From contig JAPLUN010000641.1 in the NCBI GenBank assembly GCA_026397715.1, positions 1-37,186 on the forward strand: a stretch of 37,186 nucleotides of DNA, read 5' to 3'. Below the pieces are notes generated by a model. The model saw only the letters and a list, made by a program, of their open reading frames with translations. It made no database searches and was not told where the DNA came from. The position numbers and the translations under genes are program-made. The stretch comes from Verrucomicrobiota bacterium. GTDB lineage: Bacteria; Verrucomicrobiota; Verrucomicrobiia; Verrucomicrobiales; Verrucomicrobiaceae. Positions 19,086 through 26,034 of the stretch are shown one piece after another (positions within the stretch are counted from its first letter, which is position 1; the number at the start of each line of letters is the position of its first letter).

Positions 19086-19493
19086 ATGAAATCGTTCCTC
19101 GCATTTCTCGCCGTTCTATCTCTCAGCTTTGCTCTTACTGCCGCAGAAACCTCCCCGCCGAAGAAAAGTCCGGAGAAACCCTCGGCCAAGGTGGAGGCTG
19201 TGGCCAAAACGCTGGTGACCCAGCAAAGGGCCCAGCTGCTGACTCTGCTGAACCAGGGGGATCTGGCGGCGCTCATGGCGATTCCCGGCATTGGTGAAGT
19301 CCGCGCCAAGGCCATCCAAAAAGCCCGCCCTCTGGCCGATGTGACCAACGTGGTGAGCGTCGATGGCATTGGTGAGGGCATTTTTGCTCAAATGGTCGCC
19401 TATGCGAAGGCAGGCTTTCCCCAGCCGGAGAAAAAAGCTCCCGCCAAAAAGAAGTCCTCGCCGAAAAAAGCGGACACTCCGAGCTCAAAATAG
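19086..19493 (+). CDS. Secreted helix-hairpin-helix protein, ComEA-like
   Basis: A 135-residue exported protein. The signal peptide is MKSFLAFLAVLSLSFALTAA. A tandem helix-hairpin-helix unit follows: IPGIGEVRAKAI (66-77) and VDGIGEGIFAQM (92-103). The C-terminal ~25 residues are lysine-rich (PEKKAPAKKKSSPKKADT). HhH units bind DNA backbone non-specifically, and an exported HhH protein resembles ComEA, the periplasmic DNA receptor of natural transformation. The basic tail could add DNA or surface binding. It precedes nuoI, but with a 174-bp gap containing a separate promoter and operator, so it is probably not part of the nuo operon. The role in DNA uptake is inferred. Confidence 0.82.
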   Translation: MKSFLAFLAVLSLSFALTAAETSPPKKSPEKPSAKVEAVAKTLVTQQRAQLLTLLNQGDLAALMAIPGIGEVRAKAIQKARPLADVTNVVSVDGIGEGIFAQMVAYAKAGFPQPEKKAPAKKKSSPKKADTPSSK

Positions 19494-19580
19494 CCTCTGT
19501 AGAGGAGCTTTGGAGCCACTGCCGTTCATTCAGGCGATTCAAGGCCAATTTCAGCCTGATTTTGGGATTCGGGCCCGACC

Positions 19581-19598
19581 TTGTGAAATTTTTCACAA
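19581..19598. promoter_or_regulatory. Rex-type operator (NADH/NAD+-responsive) upstream of nuoI
   Basis: TTGTGAAATTTTTCACAA is a perfect 18-bp inverted repeat. It matches the published Rex consensus TTGTGAA-N4-TTCACAA at all fourteen defined positions. Rex represses respiratory and fermentation genes when NADH is low and is known to control nuo operons in actinobacteria. The site is 70 bp before the nuoI ATG and 8 bp upstream of a -35-like element. No rex gene lies in this window, so the regulator is inferred. Confidence 0.8.
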
Positions 19599-19605
19599 AT
19601 AGCGG

Positions 19606-19633
19606 TTGCCGCACTGCGGGACGTTCGGATAAT
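19606..19633 (+). promoter_or_regulatory. Probable promoter of nuoIJKLMN
   Basis: TTGCCG at 19606-19611, a 16-bp spacer and GATAAT at 19628-19633 form a plausible sigma-70 promoter, immediately downstream of the Rex-type palindrome. The transcript would start near 19640, about 28 bases before the nuoI ATG. No clear Shine-Dalgarno is seen. Confidence 0.45.
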
Positions 19634-19667
19634 CAAACCCGGTTCTCCTGCGGTTCCCTGCTCATAC

Positions 19668-20213
19668 ATGGCCACTATCATTGTACAACGTCCCAAACTT
19701 GCCTGGCATGAACGCTGGTTCATTTCCACGCTGCTGAAAGGGCTGAAAATCACGATTGGGCACGGCATCAAGACCTTCCTCCAGATTGCCGGGGGCAAGC
19801 CCAAGGTCACGATGGAATACCCGGAGCAGAAGTGGGACGAGCATCTGCCCGAACACTACCGTGGTGCCCCCGCCCTCGTCACGGACGAGCAGGATCGCGA
19901 GCGCTGCGTCAGCTGCCAGCTCTGCGAGTTCATCTGCCCGCCCAAGGCCATCAAAATCATCCCCAGCGAGATTCCCAGCGATGATCCATGGGCCAAGGTC
20001 GAGAAGAGGCCCAAGGAATTCGACATCGACATGATTCGCTGCATCTACTGCGGCATGTGCGAGGAGGTCTGCCCGGAGCAGGCCATTTTCCTGCGCAAGG
20101 ATTACGCCATCACCGGTCTCTCACGTCAGGAGATGGTGCACAACAAAAAGCGCCTTTATGAAATCGGCGGCCAGCGCGTGGGGCTGGTGAACAAGTGGAA
20201 CGAGCTCAAGTAA
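19668..20213 (+). CDS. nuoI: NADH-quinone oxidoreductase subunit I
   Basis: The 181-residue complex I subunit that carries clusters N6a and N6b and passes electrons toward the quinone site at the membrane junction. Two complete ferredoxin motifs are present: Cys80, Cys83, Cys86, Cys90 (CVSCQLCEFICPP) and Cys125, Cys128, Cys131, Cys135 (CIYCGMCEEVCPE). The N-terminal ~40 residues contain an amphipathic stretch (ISTLLKGLKITIGHGIK) typical for membrane docking. It is the first gene of the nuoI-N operon; nuoH, its usual upstream neighbour, is absent, so nuoA-H must lie elsewhere. The stop shares one base with the nuoJ start (TAATG). Confidence 0.97.
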   Translation: MATIIVQRPKLAWHERWFISTLLKGLKITIGHGIKTFLQIAGGKPKVTMEYPEQKWDEHLPEHYRGAPALVTDEQDRERCVSCQLCEFICPPKAIKIIPSEIPSDDPWAKVEKRPKEFDIDMIRCIYCGMCEEVCPEQAIFLRKDYAITGLSRQEMVHNKKRLYEIGGQRVGLVNKWNELK

Positions 20214-20791
20214 TGCCCCCTCTGCTGTTCTATCTCTTTGCACTGATCACCCTGGGCTTCGGCTTCCTGGTCGTCACCGGTCGCAATCCAGTCACCTGCG
20301 CTCTAGCTCTTGCGGCCAGCTTCGTTGGCCTCGCCGCGCTGTTCCTCAGCCTTGATGCCTACTTTATAGGAGTCATCCAGATCCTCGTCTATGCCGGCGC
20401 AGTCATGGTGCTCTTCCTGTTCATCATCATGCTGCTGGACATCAAAACGGAGGAGGGCAAGAAACTAAACGTCCCCGCCATCGTGTCCGGTGTGTTGCTG
20501 GCGGTGTTGCTGACCCTGCAAATCATCGCGGTTGTTGGCAGCACCGAACTGGCAAATAAAACCTCACAAAATACCCCCTTGGCTCTGGCCGAGGCAGCAG
20601 GAAAAATCGGCAAAGCGGCGCTGCCCACGATTACCAATGATCTCAAAGCAGGCACGCTGCCTGATGCCAAGCTGATCGGCTTCACTCTGTTTGATCAATA
20701 CGGCTTCCACCTTCAAGTCATCGGCCTGCTCCTGCTCGTCGGTACGATCGGTGTCGTCGTTCTCAGCAAACGCGAAAGGAGCGCCCCATGA
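20213..20791 (+). CDS. nuoJ: NADH-quinone oxidoreductase subunit J
   Basis: A 192-residue membrane subunit with five hydrophobic helices. The conserved third helix is seen in LDAYFIGVIQILVYAGAVMVLFLFIIMLLD, here spanning residues ~45-75; it carries the pi-bulge region linked to coupling. The start ATG at 20213 overlaps the nuoI stop by one base; a frame back to 20195 lies inside nuoI and is rejected. A polar loop (~100-155, NKTSQNTPLALAEAAGK) separates helices 4 and 5. Its stop overlaps the nuoK start in ATGA, indicating coupled translation. Confidence 0.95.
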   Translation: MPPLLFYLFALITLGFGFLVVTGRNPVTCALALAASFVGLAALFLSLDAYFIGVIQILVYAGAVMVLFLFIIMLLDIKTEEGKKLNVPAIVSGVLLAVLLTLQIIAVVGSTELANKTSQNTPLALAEAAGKIGKAALPTITNDLKAGTLPDAKLIGFTLFDQYGFHLQVIGLLLLVGTIGVVVLSKRERSAP

Positions 20792-21105
20792 TCACCCTTG
20801 GCCACTATCTCGTTGTCAGCGGCATGCTGTTCTCGCTGGGTCTCGCTGGCGTCATTGCCAGAAGAAACATCATCATCGTCTACATGTGCCTGGAGATGAT
20901 GCTCAGCGCTGCCAATCTCGCTCTCGTCGGCTTCTCCCGCTTTCATCTCGTCAACGGCCTGCCGGATTACACCGCGCAGTCGCTCGTGTTCTTCACCATC
21001 ACCGTGGCTGCTGCTGAAGTGGCCGTGGGTCTCGCCATCATCGTGGCTCTCTTCCGCTCCAAGCAGAGCGTGGATGTGGAGTCCGTCACCAAACTTCAAG
21101 GATAA
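20788..21105 (+). CDS. nuoK: NADH-quinone oxidoreductase subunit K
   Basis: A 105-residue, three-helix membrane subunit, of the same size as NuoK elsewhere. Helix 2 contains the conserved glutamate in YMCLEMMLSAANLALVGF and helix 3 the second in TVAAAEVAVGLAII; both are proton-path residues in the family. The 4-bp overlap with nuoJ and the 9-bp gap to nuoL place it firmly in the operon. Confidence 0.96.
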   Translation: MITLGHYLVVSGMLFSLGLAGVIARRNIIIVYMCLEMMLSAANLALVGFSRFHLVNGLPDYTAQSLVFFTITVAAAEVAVGLAIIVALFRSKQSVDVESVTKLQG

Positions 21106-21114
21106 CGCGCCCGC

Positions 21115-22995
21115 ATGCACGCCAGCATCATCCTACTGCTGCCATTCTTTTCGGCGCTCGTCATCCTTCTGGGGCACCGTCAGCTCAAAGGGGCTTCCGT
21201 GCTCATTTCGGTGGGTTCCTCCATCATTTCCTTCATCGCCTGCCTGTTTTTCCTGGCCGCAGAAGATGACAACAAGCTGCTCCTGCCCTTCCTCGACGTC
21301 GGCGGCCATTTCCATGCAGGCATTGAAGTCCTGATCGACAAGCAGAGCCGGGGCATGATGTTCATCGTCAGCTTCATCGGCATGCTGGTGCACATTTTCT
21401 CGCTCGGCTACATGAAGGACGACGATGCGAAGCCACGCTTCTTCGGTTCCCTCTCACTCTTCATGTTCTCCATGACCGGCATCGTGCTGGCTGGAAACCT
21501 GATCATGATGTTCATCTTCTGGGAGCTCGTCGGTCTGAGTTCCTACCTGCTCATCGGCCACTGGTACCAAAAGGCCAGCGCCGCCGAAGCCTGCAAAAAA
21601 GCCTTCCTCACCAACCGCATCGGCGACTTCGGCTTCATGATCGGCATCTTGCTGCTCTTTGGGGCCAACCACGGCAGCGTGAACCTCGATGATCTCGCCA
21701 CGGCCTTCAAATCTGGCCCGCTGGCTCCCGGGGCACCCGGTTACAGCGCAGGTTTCACCACGGCGGCTGCTTTGTGCATCTTCCTCGGCGCGGTGGGCAA
21801 ATCCGCTCAGTTCCCGCTCCATGTCTGGCTGCCGGACGCCATGGAAGGCCCCACCCCCGTCTCCGCTCTCATCCACGCCGCCACCATGGTCGCCGCAGGT
21901 GTTTACATGCTGGTGCGTGTGAGCTTCCTCATTGAGGCTTCGCCGCTTGCGGCGGAAATCATCGCTGGCATCGGCTGCTTTACCGCATTGTTGGCAGCCT
22001 TGATGGCCACGCAGCAGAACGACATCAAGCGTGTGCTGGCCTATTCGACTCTCTCCCAGCTTGGTTACATGGTCATGGCCGTCGGTGCCGTGGCGATGGC
22101 TGCCCAGCACGGCCACGAGGCGCACGGTCCGAACCCCGGCCATCCGGCCATGTTCCACCTCTACACGCATGCCTTTTTCAAGGCGATGCTCTTCCTCGGC
22201 TCAGGTGCCGTCATCTATGCCTGCCACCATGAGCAGGACATCTGGAAGATGGGCGGTCTTCGCAAGCACATGCCCGTCACCTTCTGGACCTTTCTCATTG
22301 GCACCCTCGCATTGATGGGCCTTCCATGGATCACCAGCGGATTCTACAGCAAGGAAGCCATTCTCGGCGCGGCTTATGACAGCGGCTGCAGCATCCTCTT
22401 CCACTCCGCCGCGCTCACAGCACTGCTGACTTCGTTCTACATGATGCGTTTGGTCATCATCGCCTTCTTTGGCAAGCCCCGCACCGAATCCGCGCATCAT
22501 GCCACCGAGGTTCCGGTGATCATGTGTCTGCCCTTGATTGCTCTCGCGGTCTTTTCGGTTCTGTCCGCTTGGGATGGATTTGCCACGCCGCTGCAGGCCT
22601 TGAAACCAGCTCACGAGCCACCTCATGCCACGGTGCTGTTTGCCTCCATCGCCGCATTCATCATCGGCACCGGCGGTGCGATCTACCTCTATCGTGGCAA
22701 GGACAAGGACCCGATCAGCATCAAGCTCTTCGCCAACAAGTTCTATTTCGACGAAATCTACGCCGTCATCGTTCGCATCTGCCAGGACCGCCTCGCTTGG
22801 ATCGTCACCGCCTTGGAGCGTGTGTTTGTCGATGGCCTTATCGCCCGCCTGCCCACTGCGATCGTCGCCCGTCTTGGAGCCGCCACCCGTCTGCTGCAGG
22901 GCGGCCATCTGCAAGGCTACACCTTCCTGCTGGGTGGTGGTGTCATTGCTGTGATTTATCTTGTCGTGTTTGTGCTGCCCCGCATGGGCCATTGA
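21115..22995 (+). CDS. nuoL: NADH-quinone oxidoreductase subunit L
   Basis: The 626-residue antiporter-like subunit at the distal end of the complex I membrane arm. Channel residues are in place: the helix-5 glutamate in FIFWELVGLSSYLLIGHWYQ, the helix-7 lysine in GAVGKSAQFPLHVWLPDAMEGPTPVSALIHAATMVAAG (given here as context at residues ~220-258), and a helix-8 histidine pair. The C-terminal part after ~520 forms the long lateral helix and final transmembrane segment (TFLLGGGVIAVIYLVVFVLP). The protein is full length and lies 12 bp before nuoM, preceded by a GGAG Shine-Dalgarno for that gene. Confidence 0.96.
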   Translation: MHASIILLLPFFSALVILLGHRQLKGASVLISVGSSIISFIACLFFLAAEDDNKLLLPFLDVGGHFHAGIEVLIDKQSRGMMFIVSFIGMLVHIFSLGYMKDDDAKPRFFGSLSLFMFSMTGIVLAGNLIMMFIFWELVGLSSYLLIGHWYQKASAAEACKKAFLTNRIGDFGFMIGILLLFGANHGSVNLDDLATAFKSGPLAPGAPGYSAGFTTAAALCIFLGAVGKSAQFPLHVWLPDAMEGPTPVSALIHAATMVAAGVYMLVRVSFLIEASPLAAEIIAGIGCFTALLAALMATQQNDIKRVLAYSTLSQLGYMVMAVGAVAMAAQHGHEAHGPNPGHPAMFHLYTHAFFKAMLFLGSGAVIYACHHEQDIWKMGGLRKHMPVTFWTFLIGTLALMGLPWITSGFYSKEAILGAAYDSGCSILFHSAALTALLTSFYMMRLVIIAFFGKPRTESAHHATEVPVIMCLPLIALAVFSVLSAWDGFATPLQALKPAHEPPHATVLFASIAAFIIGTGGAIYLYRGKDKDPISIKLFANKFYFDEIYAVIVRICQDRLAWIVTALERVFVDGLIARLPTAIVARLGAATRLLQGGHLQGYTFLLGGGVIAVIYLVVFVLPRMGH

Positions 22996-23007
22996 TGGAG
23001 AAACTGA

Positions 23008-24468
23008 ATGAGCGTTCTTGAACTAATCATCGCACTCCCGCTGCTCGCCGCTCTGGCGATCTGGCTCGGTGCGCCTGCCCGCGCTGCATCCCTCGGTGCC
23101 ACGTTCATCAATCTGATCCTCGTGCTCTACACGGCGGTTCAATACTGGGGCAAAACGGGCCTCGCCTTCACCCATTCTCGGCCGATTCTAGAAAATCCAT
23201 CACTTAGCTTCGCCGTCGGTGCAGATGGGATCTCGATCATCCTCGCCCTGCTCACAGCTCTGGTGATGCTCGCTGCCATCTGGCAGATTGAGGATCGCCC
23301 CCCAATTTTCTACGTTTCCTCGCTGCTCATCGGCGGTGGTGCGCTTGGGGCCTTCCTCACCACGGATGTTTTCTTCATCTACGCCTTCCATGAGCTCGCG
23401 TTGATCCCGACCTTCCTCATGATCGCACTGCACGGGCGTGCCGAGCCTGCCCAGCGCAAGGCTGTTGCATGGAAGGCCACCATTTATCTCGGTGTCGGCA
23501 GTCTCGTGCTGCTCGCGGGTTTGGTGTGGCTGGTGCTCGAATTCAGCGGTGGTTCCAAGCTCACCTTTGATCTCGAAGCTCTCCGCAGCCAGGCCAAGCT
23601 GAATCCTCTGCCCGATGCCAAGCAGGCGCAGATCTTCTTTGTGCTCCTTCTTGGATTTGGCTCCCTCGTCAGCCTCTTCCCCTTCCATAGCTGGGCCGCA
23701 CCGGCCTACGCCACAGCACCCACACCCGTGGCCATGCTTCACTCCGGCGTGCTGAAAAAATTCGGTCTCTACGGCCTCATCCGCATCGCCCTGCCGCTGC
23801 TTCCCCAAGGTGCTCATGTGGAATGGGTGCAAAACGCGCTGCTCTTGATGCTGCTTGGCAACATCCTCGTCATGGGCCTCGTCACCATCCATGCGAGCCG
23901 CCTCGACAATACTCTGGCCAACTCCAGCGTCATGCACATGGGCTACATCTTCCTCGGCATTGCCGCAGGCACGGAGATCGCTCTCAAAGGCGCTGTGATC
24001 CTTATGTTCGCTCACGGCATCTCCATCGCGTTGCTGTTCGGCCTTTGCGGTCGCATGCGCAATCAGCTTGGCACTTTGGAGTACAACAAGCTCGGCGGTC
24101 TCGCCACTCATGCACCGGCGTTCACGGTGTTGTTCGCCTTTGGCTCCTTTGCTTCCATCGGCCTTCCCGGCCTCACCAACTTCGCCGGCGAAGTGCTGAT
24201 CTTCCTCGGCAACTTCACCGAGTTCAAAGCAGGCGTCCTGACCAATCTGCAATGGACCGTAATCCTGGCGCTTTGGGGCGTGGTGATGTCCGCAGTTTAC
24301 ATGCTGCGCGCCTACCGCAGCATCTTCCACGGCAGTCCTGCCACAGGCCTCTTCATGATCGATCCTGTGTTCTCCCAGCGCGTGCCGTTCATCATGCTCG
24401 CCACCACGCTGCTTGTCACCGGCTGCTGCCCTTGGCTGCTGCTTAACCTCATGAAATCCGCGCTGTAG
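23008..24468 (+). CDS. nuoM: NADH-quinone oxidoreductase subunit M (variant channel motif)
   Basis: A 486-residue antiporter-like subunit. The helix-5 glutamate is present (FHELALIPTFLMI), as is the helix-8 lysine (SGVLKKFGLYG). The helix-7 region differs from the classical form: it reads GSLVSLFPFHSWAAPAYATAPT, where E. coli NuoM has [24 protein letters not shown]. By this alignment the essential lysine (E. coli Lys234) is Leu220 here, and LPDAH is replaced by AAPAY. The frame is intact with no sign of decay, so this is a real variant, perhaps a lineage subfamily. It starts 12 bp after nuoL and ends 7 bp before nuoN. Confidence 0.94.
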   Translation: MSVLELIIALPLLAALAIWLGAPARAASLGATFINLILVLYTAVQYWGKTGLAFTHSRPILENPSLSFAVGADGISIILALLTALVMLAAIWQIEDRPPIFYVSSLLIGGGALGAFLTTDVFFIYAFHELALIPTFLMIALHGRAEPAQRKAVAWKATIYLGVGSLVLLAGLVWLVLEFSGGSKLTFDLEALRSQAKLNPLPDAKQAQIFFVLLLGFGSLVSLFPFHSWAAPAYATAPTPVAMLHSGVLKKFGLYGLIRIALPLLPQGAHVEWVQNALLLMLLGNILVMGLVTIHASRLDNTLANSSVMHMGYIFLGIAAGTEIALKGAVILMFAHGISIALLFGLCGRMRNQLGTLEYNKLGGLATHAPAFTVLFAFGSFASIGLPGLTNFAGEVLIFLGNFTEFKAGVLTNLQWTVILALWGVVMSAVYMLRAYRSIFHGSPATGLFMIDPVFSQRVPFIMLATTLLVTGCCPWLLLNLMKSAL

Positions 24469-24475
24469 TCCTGCC

Positions 24476-25948
24476 ATGAGCGTTTTCACCATCGAAGCTG
24501 GCCTCGCCATTCTCGGACTCGTTCTCCTCTTGCTGGAGGCCTTCAAGCCCGACATCTCCCGTCGCACTCTCGGCCTCACCGCCATCGCTGGCGCCACCCT
24601 CGCGCTCGTTTTGTTGACCATCGCGCCGCATGATTCTGCCAGCTTGCCCGGCTTCATCCAGCCTTGGCATCAACTCGACAGCCTCGCGCTCTTCTACAAG
24701 GGCTTTGCGCTCGTCATCACTATCCTCGTTCTCTGGCTCACGCTGGAATGCGCCCCCTACCTCACCCGCTTCACCGTAGATGGCAAACTGGCCGAAATGT
24801 TCAGCCTGCCCCTCATCGTCTGCGCCGGCATGATGTGGATGGCCTCCGCCCGTGACCTCGTCACCGTCTTCGTTGCGCTCGAACTCGTCACCGTCTCCTT
24901 CTATGTCCTTGTCGCCTTTGCACGCAAAAGCGCCTTCAGCCTTGAAGCCGGCGTCAAATACCTCATCCTCGGCGCTCTATCCACCGGCGTCCTCGTCTAT
25001 GGCATCGCCTGGATCTACGGTGCCACCGGCACAATGAGCTTCGACGGCATCGCCAAGGCGCTCGCCAATCCTGCTACCAGCAAAACCACCGCTCTCTTCG
25101 GTGCCGCCGTATTGCTCTGCGGTCTCGGCTTCAAAGTCGCCGCCGCTCCCTTCCACATGTGGGTTCCGGATGTCTATCAGGGCGCTCCGACTCCTGTGAC
25201 GGCCTTCCTGTCCGTCGGCTCCAAAGCCGCAGGCTTCGTCGTCCTCACTCGTGCGCTGGACGCCTTCATGGCCGAGGGCTCCATCATTGGCAGCGAAATC
25301 CAGGGCTTCCTGCTCGTCATCGGTTCGCTCACCGCCCTGCTCGGCAGTCTGCCCGCCATGTTCCAGACCAGCGTCAAGCGTCTGCTCGCCTACTCCAGCA
25401 TCTCGCATGCAGGTTATCTGCTCCTCGCACTCGCCTGCCGCGAAAGCGCCCGCTTCGATCTCTCCTCCGGTGGTGTCGTCGCCTTCTACCTCGCAACCTA
25501 CCTGCCCATGACCGTCCTCGGCTTCCTTGGTCTTGGCCTCATGCGCGCCAATGGCCTTGGCGAAGACATCAAGGACTTCGCCGGACTCGCCAAGCGCAAC
25601 CCGCTGCTCGCGTTGCTGATGACCATTTCCTTCGCCTCCCTCGCCGGTCTACCTCTCACTGCGGGCTTCCTCGGCAAGCTCTTCGTCTTCCTCGGCCTCG
25701 CCGATCACGGCTACTGGGGTGCCATGAGCTGCGCCGTCATCGCCGCCGCCGCTGGTTTCTACTACTACTTCAAGACCATCCTCGCGATGTACACCACCGA
25801 AGGCACCGACGTCCCCGCGCTGACCTTCTCAGGTCCCGCCAAAGCCGTCGCCGGCGCCCTGGCTCTCGTCATCCTGATCCTTGGTGTCTATCCCAAGCCC
25901 CTGCAAAGCGTCCTGACGTCAGATCGCCCTGCTGTCTTGGCGAAGTGA
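24476..25948 (+). CDS. nuoN: NADH-quinone oxidoreductase subunit N
   Basis: A 490-residue antiporter-like subunit, and the last gene of the operon. Diagnostic segments are FVALELVTVSFYVLVAF (helix-5 glutamate) and GFKVAAAPFHMWVPDVYQG (helix-7 lysine at the classical position), followed by FLSVGSKAAGF (helix-8 lysine). Fourteen helices fit the hydrophobicity. Codon use is like that of the preceding nuo genes. It is followed by an 86-bp gap with an inverted repeat and a promoter for the C39-like gene, so the operon seems to end here. Confidence 0.96.
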   Translation: MSVFTIEAGLAILGLVLLLLEAFKPDISRRTLGLTAIAGATLALVLLTIAPHDSASLPGFIQPWHQLDSLALFYKGFALVITILVLWLTLECAPYLTRFTVDGKLAEMFSLPLIVCAGMMWMASARDLVTVFVALELVTVSFYVLVAFARKSAFSLEAGVKYLILGALSTGVLVYGIAWIYGATGTMSFDGIAKALANPATSKTTALFGAAVLLCGLGFKVAAAPFHMWVPDVYQGAPTPVTAFLSVGSKAAGFVVLTRALDAFMAEGSIIGSEIQGFLLVIGSLTALLGSLPAMFQTSVKRLLAYSSISHAGYLLLALACRESARFDLSSGGVVAFYLATYLPMTVLGFLGLGLMRANGLGEDIKDFAGLAKRNPLLALLMTISFASLAGLPLTAGFLGKLFVFLGLADHGYWGAMSCAVIAAAAGFYYYFKTILAMYTTEGTDVPALTFSGPAKAVAGALALVILILGVYPKPLQSVLTSDRPAVLAK

Positions 25949-25980
25949 AGGGAAGAATGATTTGTAGGCAGTATGATGAC

Positions 25981-26016
25981 TTGGCCTATCAGTAAACATT
26001 GACAGGTTTAGGCCAA
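25981..26016. repeat. Inverted repeat TTGGCCTA...TAGGCCAA after nuoN
   Basis: TTGGCCTA (25981-25988) and TAGGCCAA (26009-26016) are perfect inverted copies separated by 20 bp. No T-run follows, so it is not a standard terminator. It overlaps the -35 element of the promoter before the C39-like gene and could be an operator. Confidence 0.4.
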
Positions 26017-26027
26017 ACCAGATACAT
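25999..26027 (+). promoter_or_regulatory. Promoter-like sequence at the C39-like gene, possibly leaderless
   Basis: A perfect -35 TTGACA (25999-26004) is followed by 17 bp and ATACAT (26022-26027), a modest -10. Transcription would start at about 26034, directly at the ATG (26035), which would make the mRNA leaderless. The -10 match is imperfect. Confidence 0.4.
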
Positions 26028-26034
26028 AAGCCGC

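Noticed and set aside
18983-19297. A 104-codon plus-strand frame overlapping the start of the HhH gene
   Set aside because: It covers the HhH coding region in another frame, and the HhH gene has a clear signal peptide and domain.
23200-24657. A 485-codon minus-strand open frame across nuoM
   Set aside because: Antisense shadow of a GC-rich membrane-protein gene; the product is an Glu/His-rich string with no domain.
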